From Haemophilus sp. CCUG 60358 (GTDB taxonomy: Bacteria > Pseudomonadota > Gammaproteobacteria > Enterobacterales > Pasteurellaceae), in NCBI RefSeq assembly GCF_001679485.1, contig NZ_LZOZ01000019.1, forward strand, positions 1 through 64,000: a DNA stretch of 64,000 nt, in the 5' to 3' direction. Below, piece after piece: positions 28,095-38,142 of this stretch. A program made the translations under genes and the position numbers. The stretch's first letter is position 1. Each line of letters begins with the position of its first letter. Under the pieces are notes generated by a model. The model made no database searches. It saw only the letters and a program-made list of their open reading frames with translations, and was not told the origin of the DNA.

Positions 28095-31000
28095 TGTCTG
28101 ATGTATTAGAACTTGAAAACGAAATCTATCAAGACGAACCTGAGCAACCAGCCGAACAGGTTGAAGAAGAATTTATTGCTCCTGTATTAAACCAACATAA
28201 TGGGGTAGAACGTGGTAAATTCCGTTCACTCACCTTAATTAACTGGAATGGTTTCTTTGCCCGCACCTTTGATTTGGATGAATTGGTGACCACACTTTCC
28301 GGTGGTAACGGTGCCGGTAAATCCACAACCATGGCAGGTTTTGTCACAGCATTAATTCCAGACTTAACCTTATTGCATTTCCGTAATACCACTGAGGCTG
28401 GCTCGACAGGCGGCTCTCGTGATAAAGGCTTACACGGTAAATTACGCCCAGGTGTGTGTTACGCAGTATTGGATACCATCAACTCTCGTCACCAACGAAT
28501 TCTCGTGGGTGTGCGCCTGCAACAAATTGCGGGTCGTGATAAGAAAGTGGATTTAAAAACATTCTCGATTCAAGGTGTAGAATTATCCTTAAATCCGACC
28601 GCACTTTTCACCGAAACAGTCGGTGAACGTCAGGCGCGTGTACTCAATTTAAATGAATTAAAAGATAAAATTGAAAATCTTGGTGCACAATTTAAGCAAT
28701 ATCATTCTATCACCGATTATCACGGTATGATGTTTGATTTGGGTATTATTCCAAAACGCTTACGTAGTGCTTCAGACCGTAGCAAATTCTATAAATTAAT
28801 CGAAGCTTCTTTATACGGTGGTATTTCCAGCGCTATTACCCGTTCTTTACGTGATTACTTATTGCCAGAAAACCTTGGTGTGCGCAAAGCCTTCCAAGAT
28901 ATGGAAAGTGCGTTACGTGAAAACCGCATGACCCTTGAAGCAATTAAAGTTACCCAATCTGACCGTGATTTATTCAAACATTTAATCACCGAAACCACTA
29001 ATTATGTGGCATCAGATTATATGCGTAATGCCAATGAACGTCGTGGCAATATCGAAGCGGCTTTAGGTTTCCGTCGTGATTGGTATAAAGCAAAAGCTGA
29101 GCAAGAATTATCACAACATCGCTTAATTGACTTAAGCCGTGAAGCTGCAGAATTGGCAGAAAATGAACGTACTTTAGAAGTAGATCACCAAAGTGCGGCA
29201 GACCACTTGAACTTGGTATTAAATGCGTTACGTCATCAAGAAAAAGTATCGCGCTATCAAGAAGATGTGGCTGAGCTTACAGAAAAATTAGAAGAACAAA
29301 AAATGGTTGTGGAAACCGCAACCGAACAGCTTGAAGAAAGCCAAGCACAATTTGAGCAAACGGAACTTGAAATTGACCAAGTGCGTGCGCAACTTGCGGA
29401 TTATCAACAAGCATTAGATGCACAACAAACCCGTGCATTGCAATATCAACAAGCAATTGCTGCGCTTGAAAAAGCGAAAACCTTATGTGGTTTAGCGGAT
29501 TTAAGCGTGAAAAATGCGGAAGATTACCAAGCAGAGTTTGCTGCCCACGCAGAAAGTCTTACTGAGCAAGTGCTTGAGTTAGAACATAAGATGTCTATTT
29601 CTGAAGCGGCCAAATCACAATTTGATAAAGCCTATCAGTTGGTGTGTAAAATTGCTGGTGATATGCCACGTTCAAGTGCTTGGGAAAGTGCTAAAGAATT
29701 ATTGCGTGAATATCCAACACAAAAAATTCAGGCACAACAAACCCCGCAATTACGTGCGAAATTACATGAGTTAGAGCAGCGCTATGCTCAACAACAAAGT
29801 GCGGTTAAATTATTGGCTGATTTTAATCAACGTGCTGATTTATCTTTAGAAACCGCTGATGAACTCGAAGCATACCACGCTGAACAAGAAGAACTCATTG
29901 AAAGTTTGAATGAAGAACTTGCTGAGCAAGTAGAAAACCGTTCAACCTTGCGTCAAAAACGTGAAAGTTTGACCGCACTTTACGAAGAAAATGCTCGTAA
30001 AGCACCGGCTTGGTTAACTGCTCAAGCCGCTTTAGAGCGCTTACAAGAGCAAAGTGGTGAAACATTTGAACATAGCCAAGATGTGATGCATTTTATGCAA
30101 TCACAATTGGTGAAAGAACGTGAACTGACTATTCAACGTGACAATTTAGAGAAACAACGTCAACAATTAGACGAGCAAATTTCTCGTTTAAGCCAACCAG
30201 ATGGTTCTGAAGATGCTCGCTTGAATGTGCTTGCAGAACGCTTTGGTGGTGTATTGCTTTCTGAATTATATGATGATGTACCAATCGAAGATGCACCTTA
30301 TTTCTCTGCACTTTATGGCCCTGCACGTCATGCTATTGTTGTACGTGATCTCAACACGGTACGCGAACAATTAGCTAATTTAGAAGATTGTCCAGACGAT
30401 TTATATTTAATCGAAGGTGACCCAAATGCCTTTGATGACAGCGTACTTTCTGCTCAAGAGCTTGAAATGGGCGTTGTGGTGCAAGTGTCTGAGCGTGAAT
30501 TGCGTTATTCAAAATTCCCACAAATTCCATTATTCGGCCGTGCAGCACGTGAAAAACATTTAGAAGAATTACAAGCTAAACGTGATGAAATTGCGGAAAA
30601 ATACGCACAAATCGCCTTTGATGTACAAAAATGTCAACGTTTACACGAACACTTTAGTCAATTTGTTGGCTTACATCTAGCCCTTGCATTCCAACCAAAC
30701 CCAGAAGAGGTTATGGCGGAAATCAATCAAGAACGCAATGAAATTGATCGCGAGCTCAATCAATTCTCAACCACCGAACAACAAATTCGCATTAAATTGG
30801 ATAATGCCAAAGAAAAAATGCAATTGTTGAACAAGTTAATGCCACAGCTTAACTTGCTTGCTGATGATGAATTACTTGATCGCATTGAAGAATGTCGTGA
30901 ACAATTAGACATTGCAGAACAAGATGAAAGCTTTATTCGTCAACATGGTATTGCGTTGTCACAATTAGAGCCGATTGCCAATACCTTACAAAGTGACCCA

Positions 31001-32611
31001 GAAAACTATGAGCGCTTAAAAGCTGATTTAACCCAAGCGGTTGAACGTCAAAAACAAGTACAACAACGTGTATTTGCTTTAGCGGATGTGGTGCAACGTA
31101 AAAATCACTTTAGTTATGAAGATGCAGGTCAAGCAGAAACATCAGAGTTTAACGAGCAACTTCGTCAACGTTTGGAACAATTACAGGCACAGCGTGATGC
31201 TCAACGTGAACAATTACGTCAAAAACAAAGCCAATTTGCACAATACAACCAAGTATTTATCCAACTGCAAAGTTCTTATGACAGTAAAAATCAGTTGTTG
31301 AAAGAATTAATTGCTGAGATTGGTGAATTAGGTGTGCGTGCTGATGAAGGGGCAGAGGAACGAGCAAGAAATCGCCGTGATGAGTTGTATCAACAACTTT
31401 CAACTAGCCGTCAACGTCGTTCTTATGTTGAAAAACAATTAACGCTTATTGAAAGCGAAGCGGAGAACTTAAATAAACGCATTCGTAAAGCAGAACGTGA
31501 TTATAAAACTCAACGTGAATTAGTTGTAGCTGCGAAAGTCAGCTGGTGCGTGGTTCTCCGTTTATCTCGTAATTCCGATGTGGAAAAACGACTCAATCGT
31601 CGTGAGTTAGCTTATTTATCTGCTGATGAACTACGTTCAATGTCGGATAAAGCATTAGGTGCGCTACGTACTGCAGTGGCTGATAATGAATATCTCCGCG
31701 ATGCATTGCGTATTTCTGAAGACAGTCGCAAGCCGGAAAATAAAGTCCGCTTCTTCATTGCGGTATATCAACATCTTCGTGAACGTATTCGTCAGGATAT
31801 TATTAAAACTGATGATCCGATTGATGCAATTGAGCAAATGGAAATTGAGCTTAATCGCTTAACAGAAGAATTGACTGGCCGTGAGAAAAAATTGGCGATC
31901 AGTTCTGAAAGTGTGGCGAATATTATGCGTAAAACCATTCAACGTGAACAAAACCGTATTCGCATGTTGAACCAAGGCTTACAAAATATTGCCTTCGGTC
32001 AGGTGAAATCGGTACGTTTAGTAGTCAATATTCGCGATACTCATGCGATGTTGCTTGATGCGCTATCAGGTAAACAGGAAGAATACCAAGATTTATTCAG
32101 TGACAATCGCATTACCTTCTCTGAAGCCATTGCGAAACTTTATCAACGCATTAACCCGCATATTGATATGGGCCAACGCACAGCACAAACTATCGGTGAA
32201 GAATTATTAGATTACCGTAATTACCTCGAGTTAGAAGTTGAAGTCTTCCGTGGTGCTGATGGCTGGTTACGAGCTGAAAGTGGCGCATTATCGACAGGTG
32301 AAGCGATCGGTACGGGTATGTCAATCCTATTAATGGTTGTACAAAGCTGGGAAGAGGAAAGCCGCCGTATTCGCGGTAAAGACATCGTACCATGTCGTTT
32401 ACTATTCTTGGATGAAGCGGCGCGTTTAGATGGTAAATCCATTTCCACCTTGTTCGAACTTTGCGAACGTTTGGATATGCAATTACTTATCGCAGCGCCA
32501 GAGAATATCAGCCCTGAAAAAGGGACAACCTATAAACTGGTGCGTAAAATCGCTGGCAACCAAGAACAAGTTCATGTGGTTGGTTTGCGTGGCTTTGGCG
32601 CAACAGAGTAG
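28094..32611 (+). CDS. mukB: Chromosome condensin ATPase MukB
   Basis: A 1,505-residue SMC-like ATPase that compacts and segregates the chromosome. Walker A is GGNGAGKST near residue 70. Long coiled coils run about 290-650 and 860-1,150 and flank the hinge near 665-790 ([26 protein letters not shown]...). The ABC signature is in [11 protein letters not shown] near 1,397, and Walker [11 protein letters not shown] is near 1,434. An N-terminal acidic extension of about 40 residues precedes [16 protein letters not shown]. The gene lies close to dif, where MukBEF and topoisomerase IV act, although its map position is not functionally required. Confidence 0.98.
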   Translation: MSDVLELENEIYQDEPEQPAEQVEEEFIAPVLNQHNGVERGKFRSLTLINWNGFFARTFDLDELVTTLSGGNGAGKSTTMAGFVTALIPDLTLLHFRNTTEAGSTGGSRDKGLHGKLRPGVCYAVLDTINSRHQRILVGVRLQQIAGRDKKVDLKTFSIQGVELSLNPTALFTETVGERQARVLNLNELKDKIENLGAQFKQYHSITDYHGMMFDLGIIPKRLRSASDRSKFYKLIEASLYGGISSAITRSLRDYLLPENLGVRKAFQDMESALRENRMTLEAIKVTQSDRDLFKHLITETTNYVASDYMRNANERRGNIEAALGFRRDWYKAKAEQELSQHRLIDLSREAAELAENERTLEVDHQSAADHLNLVLNALRHQEKVSRYQEDVAELTEKLEEQKMVVETATEQLEESQAQFEQTELEIDQVRAQLADYQQALDAQQTRALQYQQAIAALEKAKTLCGLADLSVKNAEDYQAEFAAHAESLTEQVLELEHKMSISEAAKSQFDKAYQLVCKIAGDMPRSSAWESAKELLREYPTQKIQAQQTPQLRAKLHELEQRYAQQQSAVKLLADFNQRADLSLETADELEAYHAEQEELIESLNEELAEQVENRSTLRQKRESLTALYEENARKAPAWLTAQAALERLQEQSGETFEHSQDVMHFMQSQLVKERELTIQRDNLEKQRQQLDEQISRLSQPDGSEDARLNVLAERFGGVLLSELYDDVPIEDAPYFSALYGPARHAIVVRDLNTVREQLANLEDCPDDLYLIEGDPNAFDDSVLSAQELEMGVVVQVSERELRYSKFPQIPLFGRAAREKHLEELQAKRDEIAEKYAQIAFDVQKCQRLHEHFSQFVGLHLALAFQPNPEEVMAEINQERNEIDRELNQFSTTEQQIRIKLDNAKEKMQLLNKLMPQLNLLADDELLDRIEECREQLDIAEQDESFIRQHGIALSQLEPIANTLQSDPENYERLKADLTQAVERQKQVQQRVFALADVVQRKNHFSYEDAGQAETSEFNEQLRQRLEQLQAQRDAQREQLRQKQSQFAQYNQVFIQLQSSYDSKNQLLKELIAEIGELGVRADEGAEERARNRRDELYQQLSTSRQRRSYVEKQLTLIESEAENLNKRIRKAERDYKTQRELVVAAKVSWCVVLRLSRNSDVEKRLNRRELAYLSADELRSMSDKALGALRTAVADNEYLRDALRISEDSRKPENKVRFFIAVYQHLRERIRQDIIKTDDPIDAIEQMEIELNRLTEELTGREKKLAISSESVANIMRKTIQREQNRIRMLNQGLQNIAFGQVKSVRLVVNIRDTHAMLLDALSGKQEEYQDLFSDNRITFSEAIAKLYQRINPHIDMGQRTAQTIGEELLDYRNYLELEVEVFRGADGWLRAESGALSTGEAIGTGMSILLMVVQSWEEESRRIRGKDIVPCRLLFLDEAARLDGKSISTLFELCERLDMQLLIAAPENISPEKGTTYKLVRKIAGNQEQVHVVGLRGFGATE

Positions 32612-32616
32612 TTTTT

Positions 32617-32648
32617 TAAAGCGGTCAAAGCAATTGGCCGCTTTTTTC
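32617..32648 (+). terminator. Terminator of the mukFEB operon
   Basis: AAAGCGGTCAAAG...TTGGCCGCTTTTTT: an AAGCGG/CCGCTT stem followed by six Ts. Confidence 0.8.
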
Positions 32649-32680
32649 ATTGTTATTTTTATGAGAATTTAGGACGAATT

Positions 32681-33553
32681 ATGCACAACCTTATTTTTGC
32701 CATTCTATGTAGTGTTGCCGTATCAGTGTTACTCAAAGTTGCGCGCAAGAAAAACATCATTATTGAACAAGCAATAGCGTTCAACTATATTGTCGCCATT
32801 TCATTAAGCTATTTCTTACTCAAACCTGATTTCAAAGGATTGGAATTTACTGAATATTTAGCACAAAGTGATAGCACACCTATTTTCCTGGCGTTAGGAA
32901 TTTTATTACCAACCGTATTTATCATTATGTCTAAAGCAGTTGAATTTGCGGGTATCGTGCGTTCAGATGCAGCACAACGCTTATCGTTATTTCTACCGAT
33001 TGTTGCCTCTTTTATTATCTTCCATGAAACATTAAGCCAGCCCAAAATCGTTGGCATTATTTTGGCATTCATCGGTTTATTCTGTATTTTGAACAAATCA
33101 AATGAACAAAGTGCGGTCAGTTTTAAAGGTATTTTAGGCTTAATCGGTGTTTGGTTTGGTTATGGCACCATTGATATCTTATTCAAACAAGTGGCCAAAA
33201 GCGGGGGAGCATTCCCAACTACATTATTCATTGCTTTCTCATTAGCCGCTTGTGTCATGTTCCTGTATTTATTCCTAAAACGCACACAGTGGACAGTGCC
33301 AAGCTTTATTGGTGGAATTATTTTAGGTGTATTGAATTTCTTCAATATCCTGTTTTACATTAAAGCGCACCAAAGCTTCGGACAAAACCCAACTTTAGTT
33401 TTTGCGGGAATGAATATTGGTGTTATTTGTTTAGGCACCATCACCGGCGCATTTTTCTTTAAAGAAAAAATCAGCAAAATCAACTGGTTTGGTGTTCTTA
33501 TTAGCCTTTCAGCAATTTTCTGTTTATATTATTTAGATAAAATTTTGGCTTAA
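32681..33553 (+). CDS. EamA/DMT-superfamily membrane transporter
   Basis: A 290-residue inner-membrane protein of about ten hydrophobic spans forming two EamA-like halves (residues 1-140 and 145-290). Between them is NKSNEQSAVSFKG, a polar mid-loop. No substrate can be read; relatives move amino acids, nucleobases or sugars. AGGA precedes the ATG, and sbcB starts two bases after the stop, so it heads an operon with sbcB. Confidence 0.82.
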   Translation: MHNLIFAILCSVAVSVLLKVARKKNIIIEQAIAFNYIVAISLSYFLLKPDFKGLEFTEYLAQSDSTPIFLALGILLPTVFIIMSKAVEFAGIVRSDAAQRLSLFLPIVASFIIFHETLSQPKIVGIILAFIGLFCILNKSNEQSAVSFKGILGLIGVWFGYGTIDILFKQVAKSGGAFPTTLFIAFSLAACVMFLYLFLKRTQWTVPSFIGGIILGVLNFFNILFYIKAHQSFGQNPTLVFAGMNIGVICLGTITGAFFFKEKISKINWFGVLISLSAIFCLYYLDKILA

Positions 33554-33555
33554 TT

Positions 33556-34977
33556 ATGGCAAACGATTTTAGTTTTTTTATCTACGATTACGAAAGTTTT
33601 GGTATCAATCCGGCAAATGATCGTCCTGCTCAATTTGCTGGTATTCGTACCGATGCAGATTTCAATATCATTGGTGAGCCTATTATGTTGTATTGCAAGC
33701 AAACCGATGATTATTTGCCCGCCCCGGAAGCCGTAATGGTCACAGGAATTACACCACAAGAATGTAATGAAAAAGGGATTCCGGAACCTGAATTTGCCGC
33801 AAAAATTCTAGCTGAATTTTCACAACCCAATACCTGTGTGATGGGTTACAACAACATTCGTTATGACGATGAAATGACGCGTTATACCTTTTACCGTAAC
33901 TTCATCGATCCCTATGAATATAGCTGGAAAAATGGCAATTCTCGTTGGGATTTACTGGATTTGGTCCGGGCTTGCTATGCACTGCGTCCAGAAGGGATAA
34001 ATTGGGCTTATGACGATGATGGTATGCCAAGCTTTCGCTTAGAAAAACTCACTAAAGCAAATGGTATTGAGCATGAAAATGCCCATGATGCGATGGCGGA
34101 TGTATATGCAACCATCGCTATGGCTAAATTAATCAAAGAAAAGCAGCCTAAATTATTTCAATTCTTCTTTGAGCATAGAGGTAAAAAGGAAATTGAGAAA
34201 CTGATTGATACCGCGGAAATGACACCATTAGTGCACGTTTCGGGCATGCTAGGGAATTATCGTGGCAATTGTGCTTGGGTGGCACCATTAGCATGGCATC
34301 CAACTAATCAAAATGCCGTAATCGTCTGTGATTTATCAGGTGATATTGATAATTTACTCAGTAAAAGTGCGGTTGATTTGCGACAAGATTTATATACCAA
34401 GAAAAGCGAGCTAGAAGAAAGGGGAGTTTCATCAGTTCCATTAAAATTGGTTCATATTAATAAATGCCCAATTTTGGCGCCTGCAAAAACGTTACTGCCA
34501 GAAAATGCAGCTCGTTTAGGGATAGACAGACAACATTGCTTAGATAATTTAGCAAAATTACGCCAATCCTTAGATATTCGCGAGAAAGTTATTGAAATCT
34601 TCTCAGAAGAACGCGAATTTGAGCCGAGTGATAATGTAGAAACTGAACTTTATAGCGGTTTCTTTAGCAATGCCGATAAAAACAATATGGCTATTTTACG
34701 TGATTTACCAGCAGAGAAATTAGCTGAGCATGGTTTAGCATTTGAAGATAAACGAATTCCAGAATTGTTATTCCATTATCGTGCAAGACATTTCTATAAA
34801 ACTCTACATCGTGCAGAGCAAATCAAATGGCAAAAATATCGCCAACGTAAATTAGAACAAAGTGCGGTTAAATTTGAAGAAAGTTTACAACGGTTAGCAG
34901 AGGAATATTCGGATAATCCAACTAAGCTAAATTTACTACAACAGGTTTATGAATACGGTGCAAAACTGTTATCTTAA
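33556..34977 (+). CDS. sbcB: Exodeoxyribonuclease I
   Basis: A 473-residue DEDDh-type 3'-5' single-strand exonuclease used in recombination and mismatch repair. Exo motif I is YDYESFGINPANDRPAQFAGIRT (first acidic residues). The second and third motifs are MGYNNIRYDDEMTRYTFYRNF and HDAMADVYATIAMAKL. The SH3-like and C-terminal helical domains follow. Directly downstream of the EamA gene; ends at a strong terminator before the dif region. Confidence 0.97.
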   Translation: MANDFSFFIYDYESFGINPANDRPAQFAGIRTDADFNIIGEPIMLYCKQTDDYLPAPEAVMVTGITPQECNEKGIPEPEFAAKILAEFSQPNTCVMGYNNIRYDDEMTRYTFYRNFIDPYEYSWKNGNSRWDLLDLVRACYALRPEGINWAYDDDGMPSFRLEKLTKANGIEHENAHDAMADVYATIAMAKLIKEKQPKLFQFFFEHRGKKEIEKLIDTAEMTPLVHVSGMLGNYRGNCAWVAPLAWHPTNQNAVIVCDLSGDIDNLLSKSAVDLRQDLYTKKSELEERGVSSVPLKLVHINKCPILAPAKTLLPENAARLGIDRQHCLDNLAKLRQSLDIREKVIEIFSEEREFEPSDNVETELYSGFFSNADKNNMAILRDLPAEKLAEHGLAFEDKRIPELLFHYRARHFYKTLHRAEQIKWQKYRQRKLEQSAVKFEESLQRLAEEYSDNPTKLNLLQQVYEYGAKLLS

Positions 34978-35302
34978 TCTTATACATATCGTGACATAGT
35001 CACACAAATGTCAATCATCAAAAACGTAAATCTTATCCATGAGATTTACGTTTTTCTTTTTTTAAATCTGATGATATTCACCTCATAAAATAACGCAGAA
35101 TTCACGTAGCGTTGCCATTATTTTGATACATATAAACTTCTTTATTTTTTCCTTACATAACAACTTTAGAGTGTATAAATCATTATTTAATCTTATTACA
35201 AGGTACTTTAGAGCTAGGTTTTGCATCGCTTAAGTGGTATTTGCAACCTGTGTATAACTATGTGATCTTATTAATACGTAGCCATTACTAACCTTGTAAT
35301 TG
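34978..35302. other. Chromosomal flank between sbcB and the prophage
   Basis: It holds the sbcB terminator, then about 245 bp of AT-rich DNA without a convincing ORF. Two features stand out: one arm of an 18-bp inverted match to DNA beyond the right dif (35096-35113), and a roughly 55-bp diverged direct repeat (35250-35302) of the sequence just before the right dif (43198-43252). Confidence 0.6.
35020..35055 (+). terminator. Terminator after sbcB
   Basis: AAAACGTAAATCT and AGATTTACGTTTT form a 13-bp perfect stem around a 7-base loop, followed by Ts. Confidence 0.88.
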
Positions 35303-35405
35303 ATTTCGCATAATGATTTTCGGATTATGTTACAATTTGAAGCGCGGTATAATGGCGGAGCACCGCGCAAGAATTTACACATAATCCGCCGTTATGCAAA
35401 ATTGG
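35303..35405 (+). other. Left attachment region (attL) with two inverted dif-like sites (CTXphi-type attP)
   Basis: Site 1 (35303-35335): XerC arm ATTTCGCATAA, an 11-bp middle TGATTTTCGGA, and XerD-type arm TTATGTTACAA. Site 2 lies inverted at 35372-35404; read on the minus strand it has ATTTTGCATAA, a 7-bp middle and TTATGTGTAAA. The two can pair through GGATTATGT/ACATAATCC and GCATAA/TTATGC with an internal bulge. Between them GCGCGGT and ACCGCGC (35342-35368) add a second stem. This is the forked hairpin layout of the folded single-stranded CTXphi attP. Confidence 0.82.
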
Positions 35406-35420
35406 TTAACTTTATTAAAA

Positions 35421-35480
35421 TTTGTACACCTTTTTCAAAATCTGTGCACCTTTATGAAAATCTGTGCACCTTTATATTTA
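35421..35480 (+). repeat. Three tandem 20-bp repeats (iteron-like)
   Basis: Period of exactly 20 bp: TTTGTACACCTTTTTCAAAA, TCTGTGCACCTTTATGAAAA, TCTGTGCACCTTTATATTTA. Each has a GTGCACC (GTACACC in the first) core. They sit between attP and the first phage gene and could be operators or replication iterons. Confidence 0.8.
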
Positions 35481-35493
35481 AATATTTGAATTT

Positions 35494-35781
35494 ATGGCAA
35501 ATATTATATTGAAAGATATAACGCCTATACACTTTCTAAATGCTGTTAGATTACTAAAGGCTGATGATTATAGGGTTTATTGCACGTTAGATATGATAGA
35601 GATCAGATTTGATACAAAACGATTTTATATGCCCGAAGAAACTCAAGCGCGCTTTGACCTTTGCAAACATTTAGCCGCATTTTTGACAGAGCTAAAAAAC
35701 TCAAGTGTTCCAGTAGATAAAGAGGAATTTATAAAAGTTTTTAGCCCTGTAGCACTTAGACCATTTTATAGAAGAAAATAA
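35494..35781 (+). CDS. Hypothetical phage protein, first gene after attP
   Basis: 95 residues, mixed alpha/beta, no signal peptide or membrane span, ending with the basic PFYRRK. I do not recognise it. It starts 13 bp after the three 20-bp repeats, so those repeats probably lie in its promoter, and autoregulation is possible (inference). It is intact, unlike the phage structural genes. Confidence 0.6.
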   Translation: MANIILKDITPIHFLNAVRLLKADDYRVYCTLDMIEIRFDTKRFYMPEETQARFDLCKHLAAFLTELKNSSVPVDKEEFIKVFSPVALRPFYRRK

Positions 35782-35799
35782 CTAGTAATTGTCGTTTTT

Positions 35800-36090
35800 T
35801 TATTCTTTACCGACACTAGCAATCAAAGTTGTATATAAATAGGTTCCATTATTGAAGCTTGCTGTTGCGGTTGATACTTTAATATCGAATATTATATTAC
35901 CACCTAAACTTTCGGTTAGTGATTTTAGTTCATTAATACCATCAGCAAAAGATAAATCACCTTTATTACCAAAAATGGACTGCATTAGCGATTTTTTATT
36001 AATTTGAGTAGTATAAGTTGTTGTGCAAACATCCAGTATATCAATGTCTTTAATATTAACTGGTGTACCTGTAATGACTTTAACGCTCAT
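35800..36090 (-). CDS. Small YbjQ-like (UPF0145-like) protein in the prophage
   Basis: 96 residues from the ATG at 36090, which is preceded by AGGAGAT at good spacing; an ATG 11 codons earlier has none. The order VCTTTYTT... INELKSLTESLGGNIIFDIKVSTATA... TLIASVG resembles the helix-then-strands pattern of YbjQ/UPF0145 proteins (ALGADAVVGVDIDY). This similarity is from memory and weak. It is transcribed leftward, opposite to the phage late genes, like accessory or moron genes. Confidence 0.5.
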   Translation of the reverse strand: MSVKVITGTPVNIKDIDILDVCTTTYTTQINKKSLMQSIFGNKGDLSFADGINELKSLTESLGGNIIFDIKVSTATASFNNGTYLYTTLIASVGKE

Positions 36091-36179
36091 TTTTATCTCC
36101 TTAATTAGTTGCTTGAAAAACACTCAAAAAGTTCGGGAGTTCTGTAACACCCGAACTTTGGTGCAATATTCTGCACTTT

Positions 36180-36439
36180 TTAGCTTTCGTAAGGCTTATT
36201 ATATTCATCTTCATTTATGTGTAAATTAGTTACTTTAGCATAATCAAGGCTCAGTAAGCCTTTTTCATTTACTTTTACACATTGAACAATATTCTCAATT
36301 AAATAGTGAACAATATCACTTTCTTTATATGGCTTTTGGTGCCCTGCCATGATTGCTTTCTTAGTCAATTCGAAAGATATATCTTTCAAATCAATTGCTT
36401 CCTGTTTTTTCAATCTAATTGTTTTATCTGTAGTTACAT
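36180..36439 (-). pseudogene. Divergent small phage gene, repressor position, probably frameshifted at the start
   Basis: The open frame (from a TTG at 36413, 77 residues) reads on upstream as VTTDKTIRLKK without an in-frame ATG. An ATG at 36437-36439 lies in the wrong frame by one base: ATGTAACT would become ATGGTAACT with one G restored. A Shine-Dalgarno-like AAGGTG is upstream. TIRLKK... ISFELTKKA... KESDIVHYLIENI could be a ribbon-helix-helix DNA-binding fold. Position, divergent from the initiator gene, corresponds to RstR-type repressors. Function and break are inferred. Confidence 0.4.
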
Positions 36440-36492
36440 TTTTTAATTTAGCACCTTAATAATTTATTAATTTAATATTTTATTATTATACT

Positions 36493-36502
36493 TTGTATAC
36501 AA
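36493..36502. promoter_or_regulatory. Palindrome in the divergent control region
   Basis: TTGTATACAA is a perfect 10-bp palindrome in the 158-bp region between the divergent small gene and the initiator gene; a candidate operator for the phage repressor. Confidence 0.35.
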
Positions 36503-36583
36503 GTTTTATCATCTACATATTGGCAAGATATTTGTAACAGGTGTATTTTATCATCAAATGTTATTTGTTATATGTATATTAAC

Positions 36584-37735
36584 ATGAATTTTTTTATCGA
36601 CTGGTTAGAGATAGAACAAGATTTTTGGGTAGAGATTCCAGAATCTATTCTTCGTTCTATTTTTGATTTTGGAATGATAGGAATTCATTTAGATACAGGG
36701 GAACTTCAGACAGGGATTAGAACAGGTAAATATCATCATAAAGGTAGTTTTTGTGATGAAGTAAGCATAAAAATTTCAGGTTCAGTTATTCGAATGTCTG
36801 GAAACCCAAGCCGATGGGGCAGGGTTGAGAATTTGATTGGATTTGAAGAAATTGATAGTTGCGTAGCTTGTTTTAATTCAATTCTTTTTTCACTCAAATT
36901 ACCACAGTTTACACGTTGCACCGAGATTTTTTATAGACAAGGTGAAGATAGTACAAAAGTTCAGAAATTCTCTGATGGAGCAATTATTAAGCGTTTAGAT
37001 ATAACAACAAATAAATCTGTCGGAAGTGGTAATGAGCGTACATTTTTAAAAGCTCTTTCTCAAATGCGTTATCGTAACTCTATTGGGAGACTTCATACTA
37101 ATGGCTGCACTGTTGATTGGTTGAGTGAGAAAGGTAATGCCAATCTTATTTATCCGAGTTGCTACATTAAACATGAAGAATTAAGGGTACATTCTTATGA
37201 AAAAATTAAGCGTAAATTTGGAGAAAATTCACCTGAATTTAAGTATTACAAAGACGTTTATGAATATTGTGAAAAAAATGGTGTGGTTAGGTTTGAACAA
37301 AAATTAAAGTCAAGATATTTGCAAAAAGAAAATTTATGTTATTGGGGTATTAGTGATTTTTCGAAACTAGAACTTTTAAATCAAGGATTTATTGATATGT
37401 ATAAAAAATTAAGTGTTAGCAAAATTGAATTAGAAAGTATCGCAGAACAATTAGTATCTCAAGGAGTAGTTGATACATTAAGAAAGGCTAATACATCAGC
37501 TTTTTATGCAATGAAATGGGCTAGTGGTCAGAATTTAGATCTTGCAGAACGTCAATTTAAGACACATAGAGCAAGACTAAGAAAAATTGGGATAGATATT
37601 GCTAATCCTTGTGATATTGAAAAGTTTAAGGCCGTTCGAGTGGTATCTTGTGAACATATTTTCGTTAGACCATTCAAAGCCCCTGATTTTTATCAATTTC
37701 CAAGTAATGCACCTAATTTACGTTTTGCTGTTTAA
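36584..37735 (+). CDS. Inovirus replication initiation protein (gpII/RstA-like)
   Basis: About 383 residues. The family start MNFFIDWLEIEQDF (HUH-type rolling-circle initiators of filamentous phages commonly begin xxDWLxxxQxF) selects the ATG at 36584 rather than 36572. Further on, RLDITTNKSVG resembles the RxDxT strand of the replication gene II/X family, and FEQKLKSRYLQ is the later conserved block. It would nick the double-stranded replicative form for rolling-circle synthesis. Intact over the whole length, in contrast to the genes downstream. Confidence 0.85.
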   Translation: MNFFIDWLEIEQDFWVEIPESILRSIFDFGMIGIHLDTGELQTGIRTGKYHHKGSFCDEVSIKISGSVIRMSGNPSRWGRVENLIGFEEIDSCVACFNSILFSLKLPQFTRCTEIFYRQGEDSTKVQKFSDGAIIKRLDITTNKSVGSGNERTFLKALSQMRYRNSIGRLHTNGCTVDWLSEKGNANLIYPSCYIKHEELRVHSYEKIKRKFGENSPEFKYYKDVYEYCEKNGVVRFEQKLKSRYLQKENLCYWGISDFSKLELLNQGFIDMYKKLSVSKIELESIAEQLVSQGVVDTLRKANTSAFYAMKWASGQNLDLAERQFKTHRARLRKIGIDIANPCDIEKFKAVRVVSCEHIFVRPFKAPDFYQFPSNAPNLRFAV

Positions 37736-37785
37736 TGATGTAAATGAATGTATTTGAATTTTTAACCAATGATTAGGAGAAAATT

Positions 37786-38115
37786 ATGCGTACTGGTTTT
37801 TATATTGTAGGAACGTTAAAAGGTTATAAATCTTTATCTTTTACTAACCGAGAAACGGGAGAAGTAAAAGAACGCCATAATATGGGGATTCAATTACAAG
37901 AGCCTGATGGCTACGGTGGTTATAACACATCAATTCAAGAAATTAAGATTGATGATCGCTCTATGAATGATGCGTTAAGAAATACGATTAACCGTTTAAA
38001 AGATAAATTAGTGATGATCTTAGTTTATCCGCGTGAATGGGCTATGGAAAATGGGCGTAAAGGGATTACATATAATTTTGATGAAAGTTCAGTTATTGAG
38101 GAATTAAAACAATAA
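37786..38115 (+). CDS. Inovirus single-stranded DNA-binding protein (gpV-like)
   Basis: 109 residues, directly after the initiator and preceded by AGGAG. Strand-rich pattern (FYIVGTLKGYKSLSFTNRETGEVKERHNMGIQL) fits the OB-fold ssDNA-binding proteins at this position in filamentous phages, which coat the plus strand before packaging. The call relies on position and pattern more than on a specific motif. Confidence 0.72.
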   Translation: MRTGFYIVGTLKGYKSLSFTNRETGEVKERHNMGIQLQEPDGYGGYNTSIQEIKIDDRSMNDALRNTINRLKDKLVMILVYPREWAMENGRKGITYNFDESSVIEELKQ

Positions 38116-38142
38116 TTGAGCTTCATTAAATGGTGTTCATTT

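Noticed and set aside
35421..35480. CRISPR array
   Set aside because: Repeats are directly abutting with a 20-bp period and no spacers; no cas genes are present.
35300..35512. 70-codon frame across the attP hairpin
   Set aside because: It overlaps the inverted att sites and the 20-bp repeats and has no ribosome-binding site.
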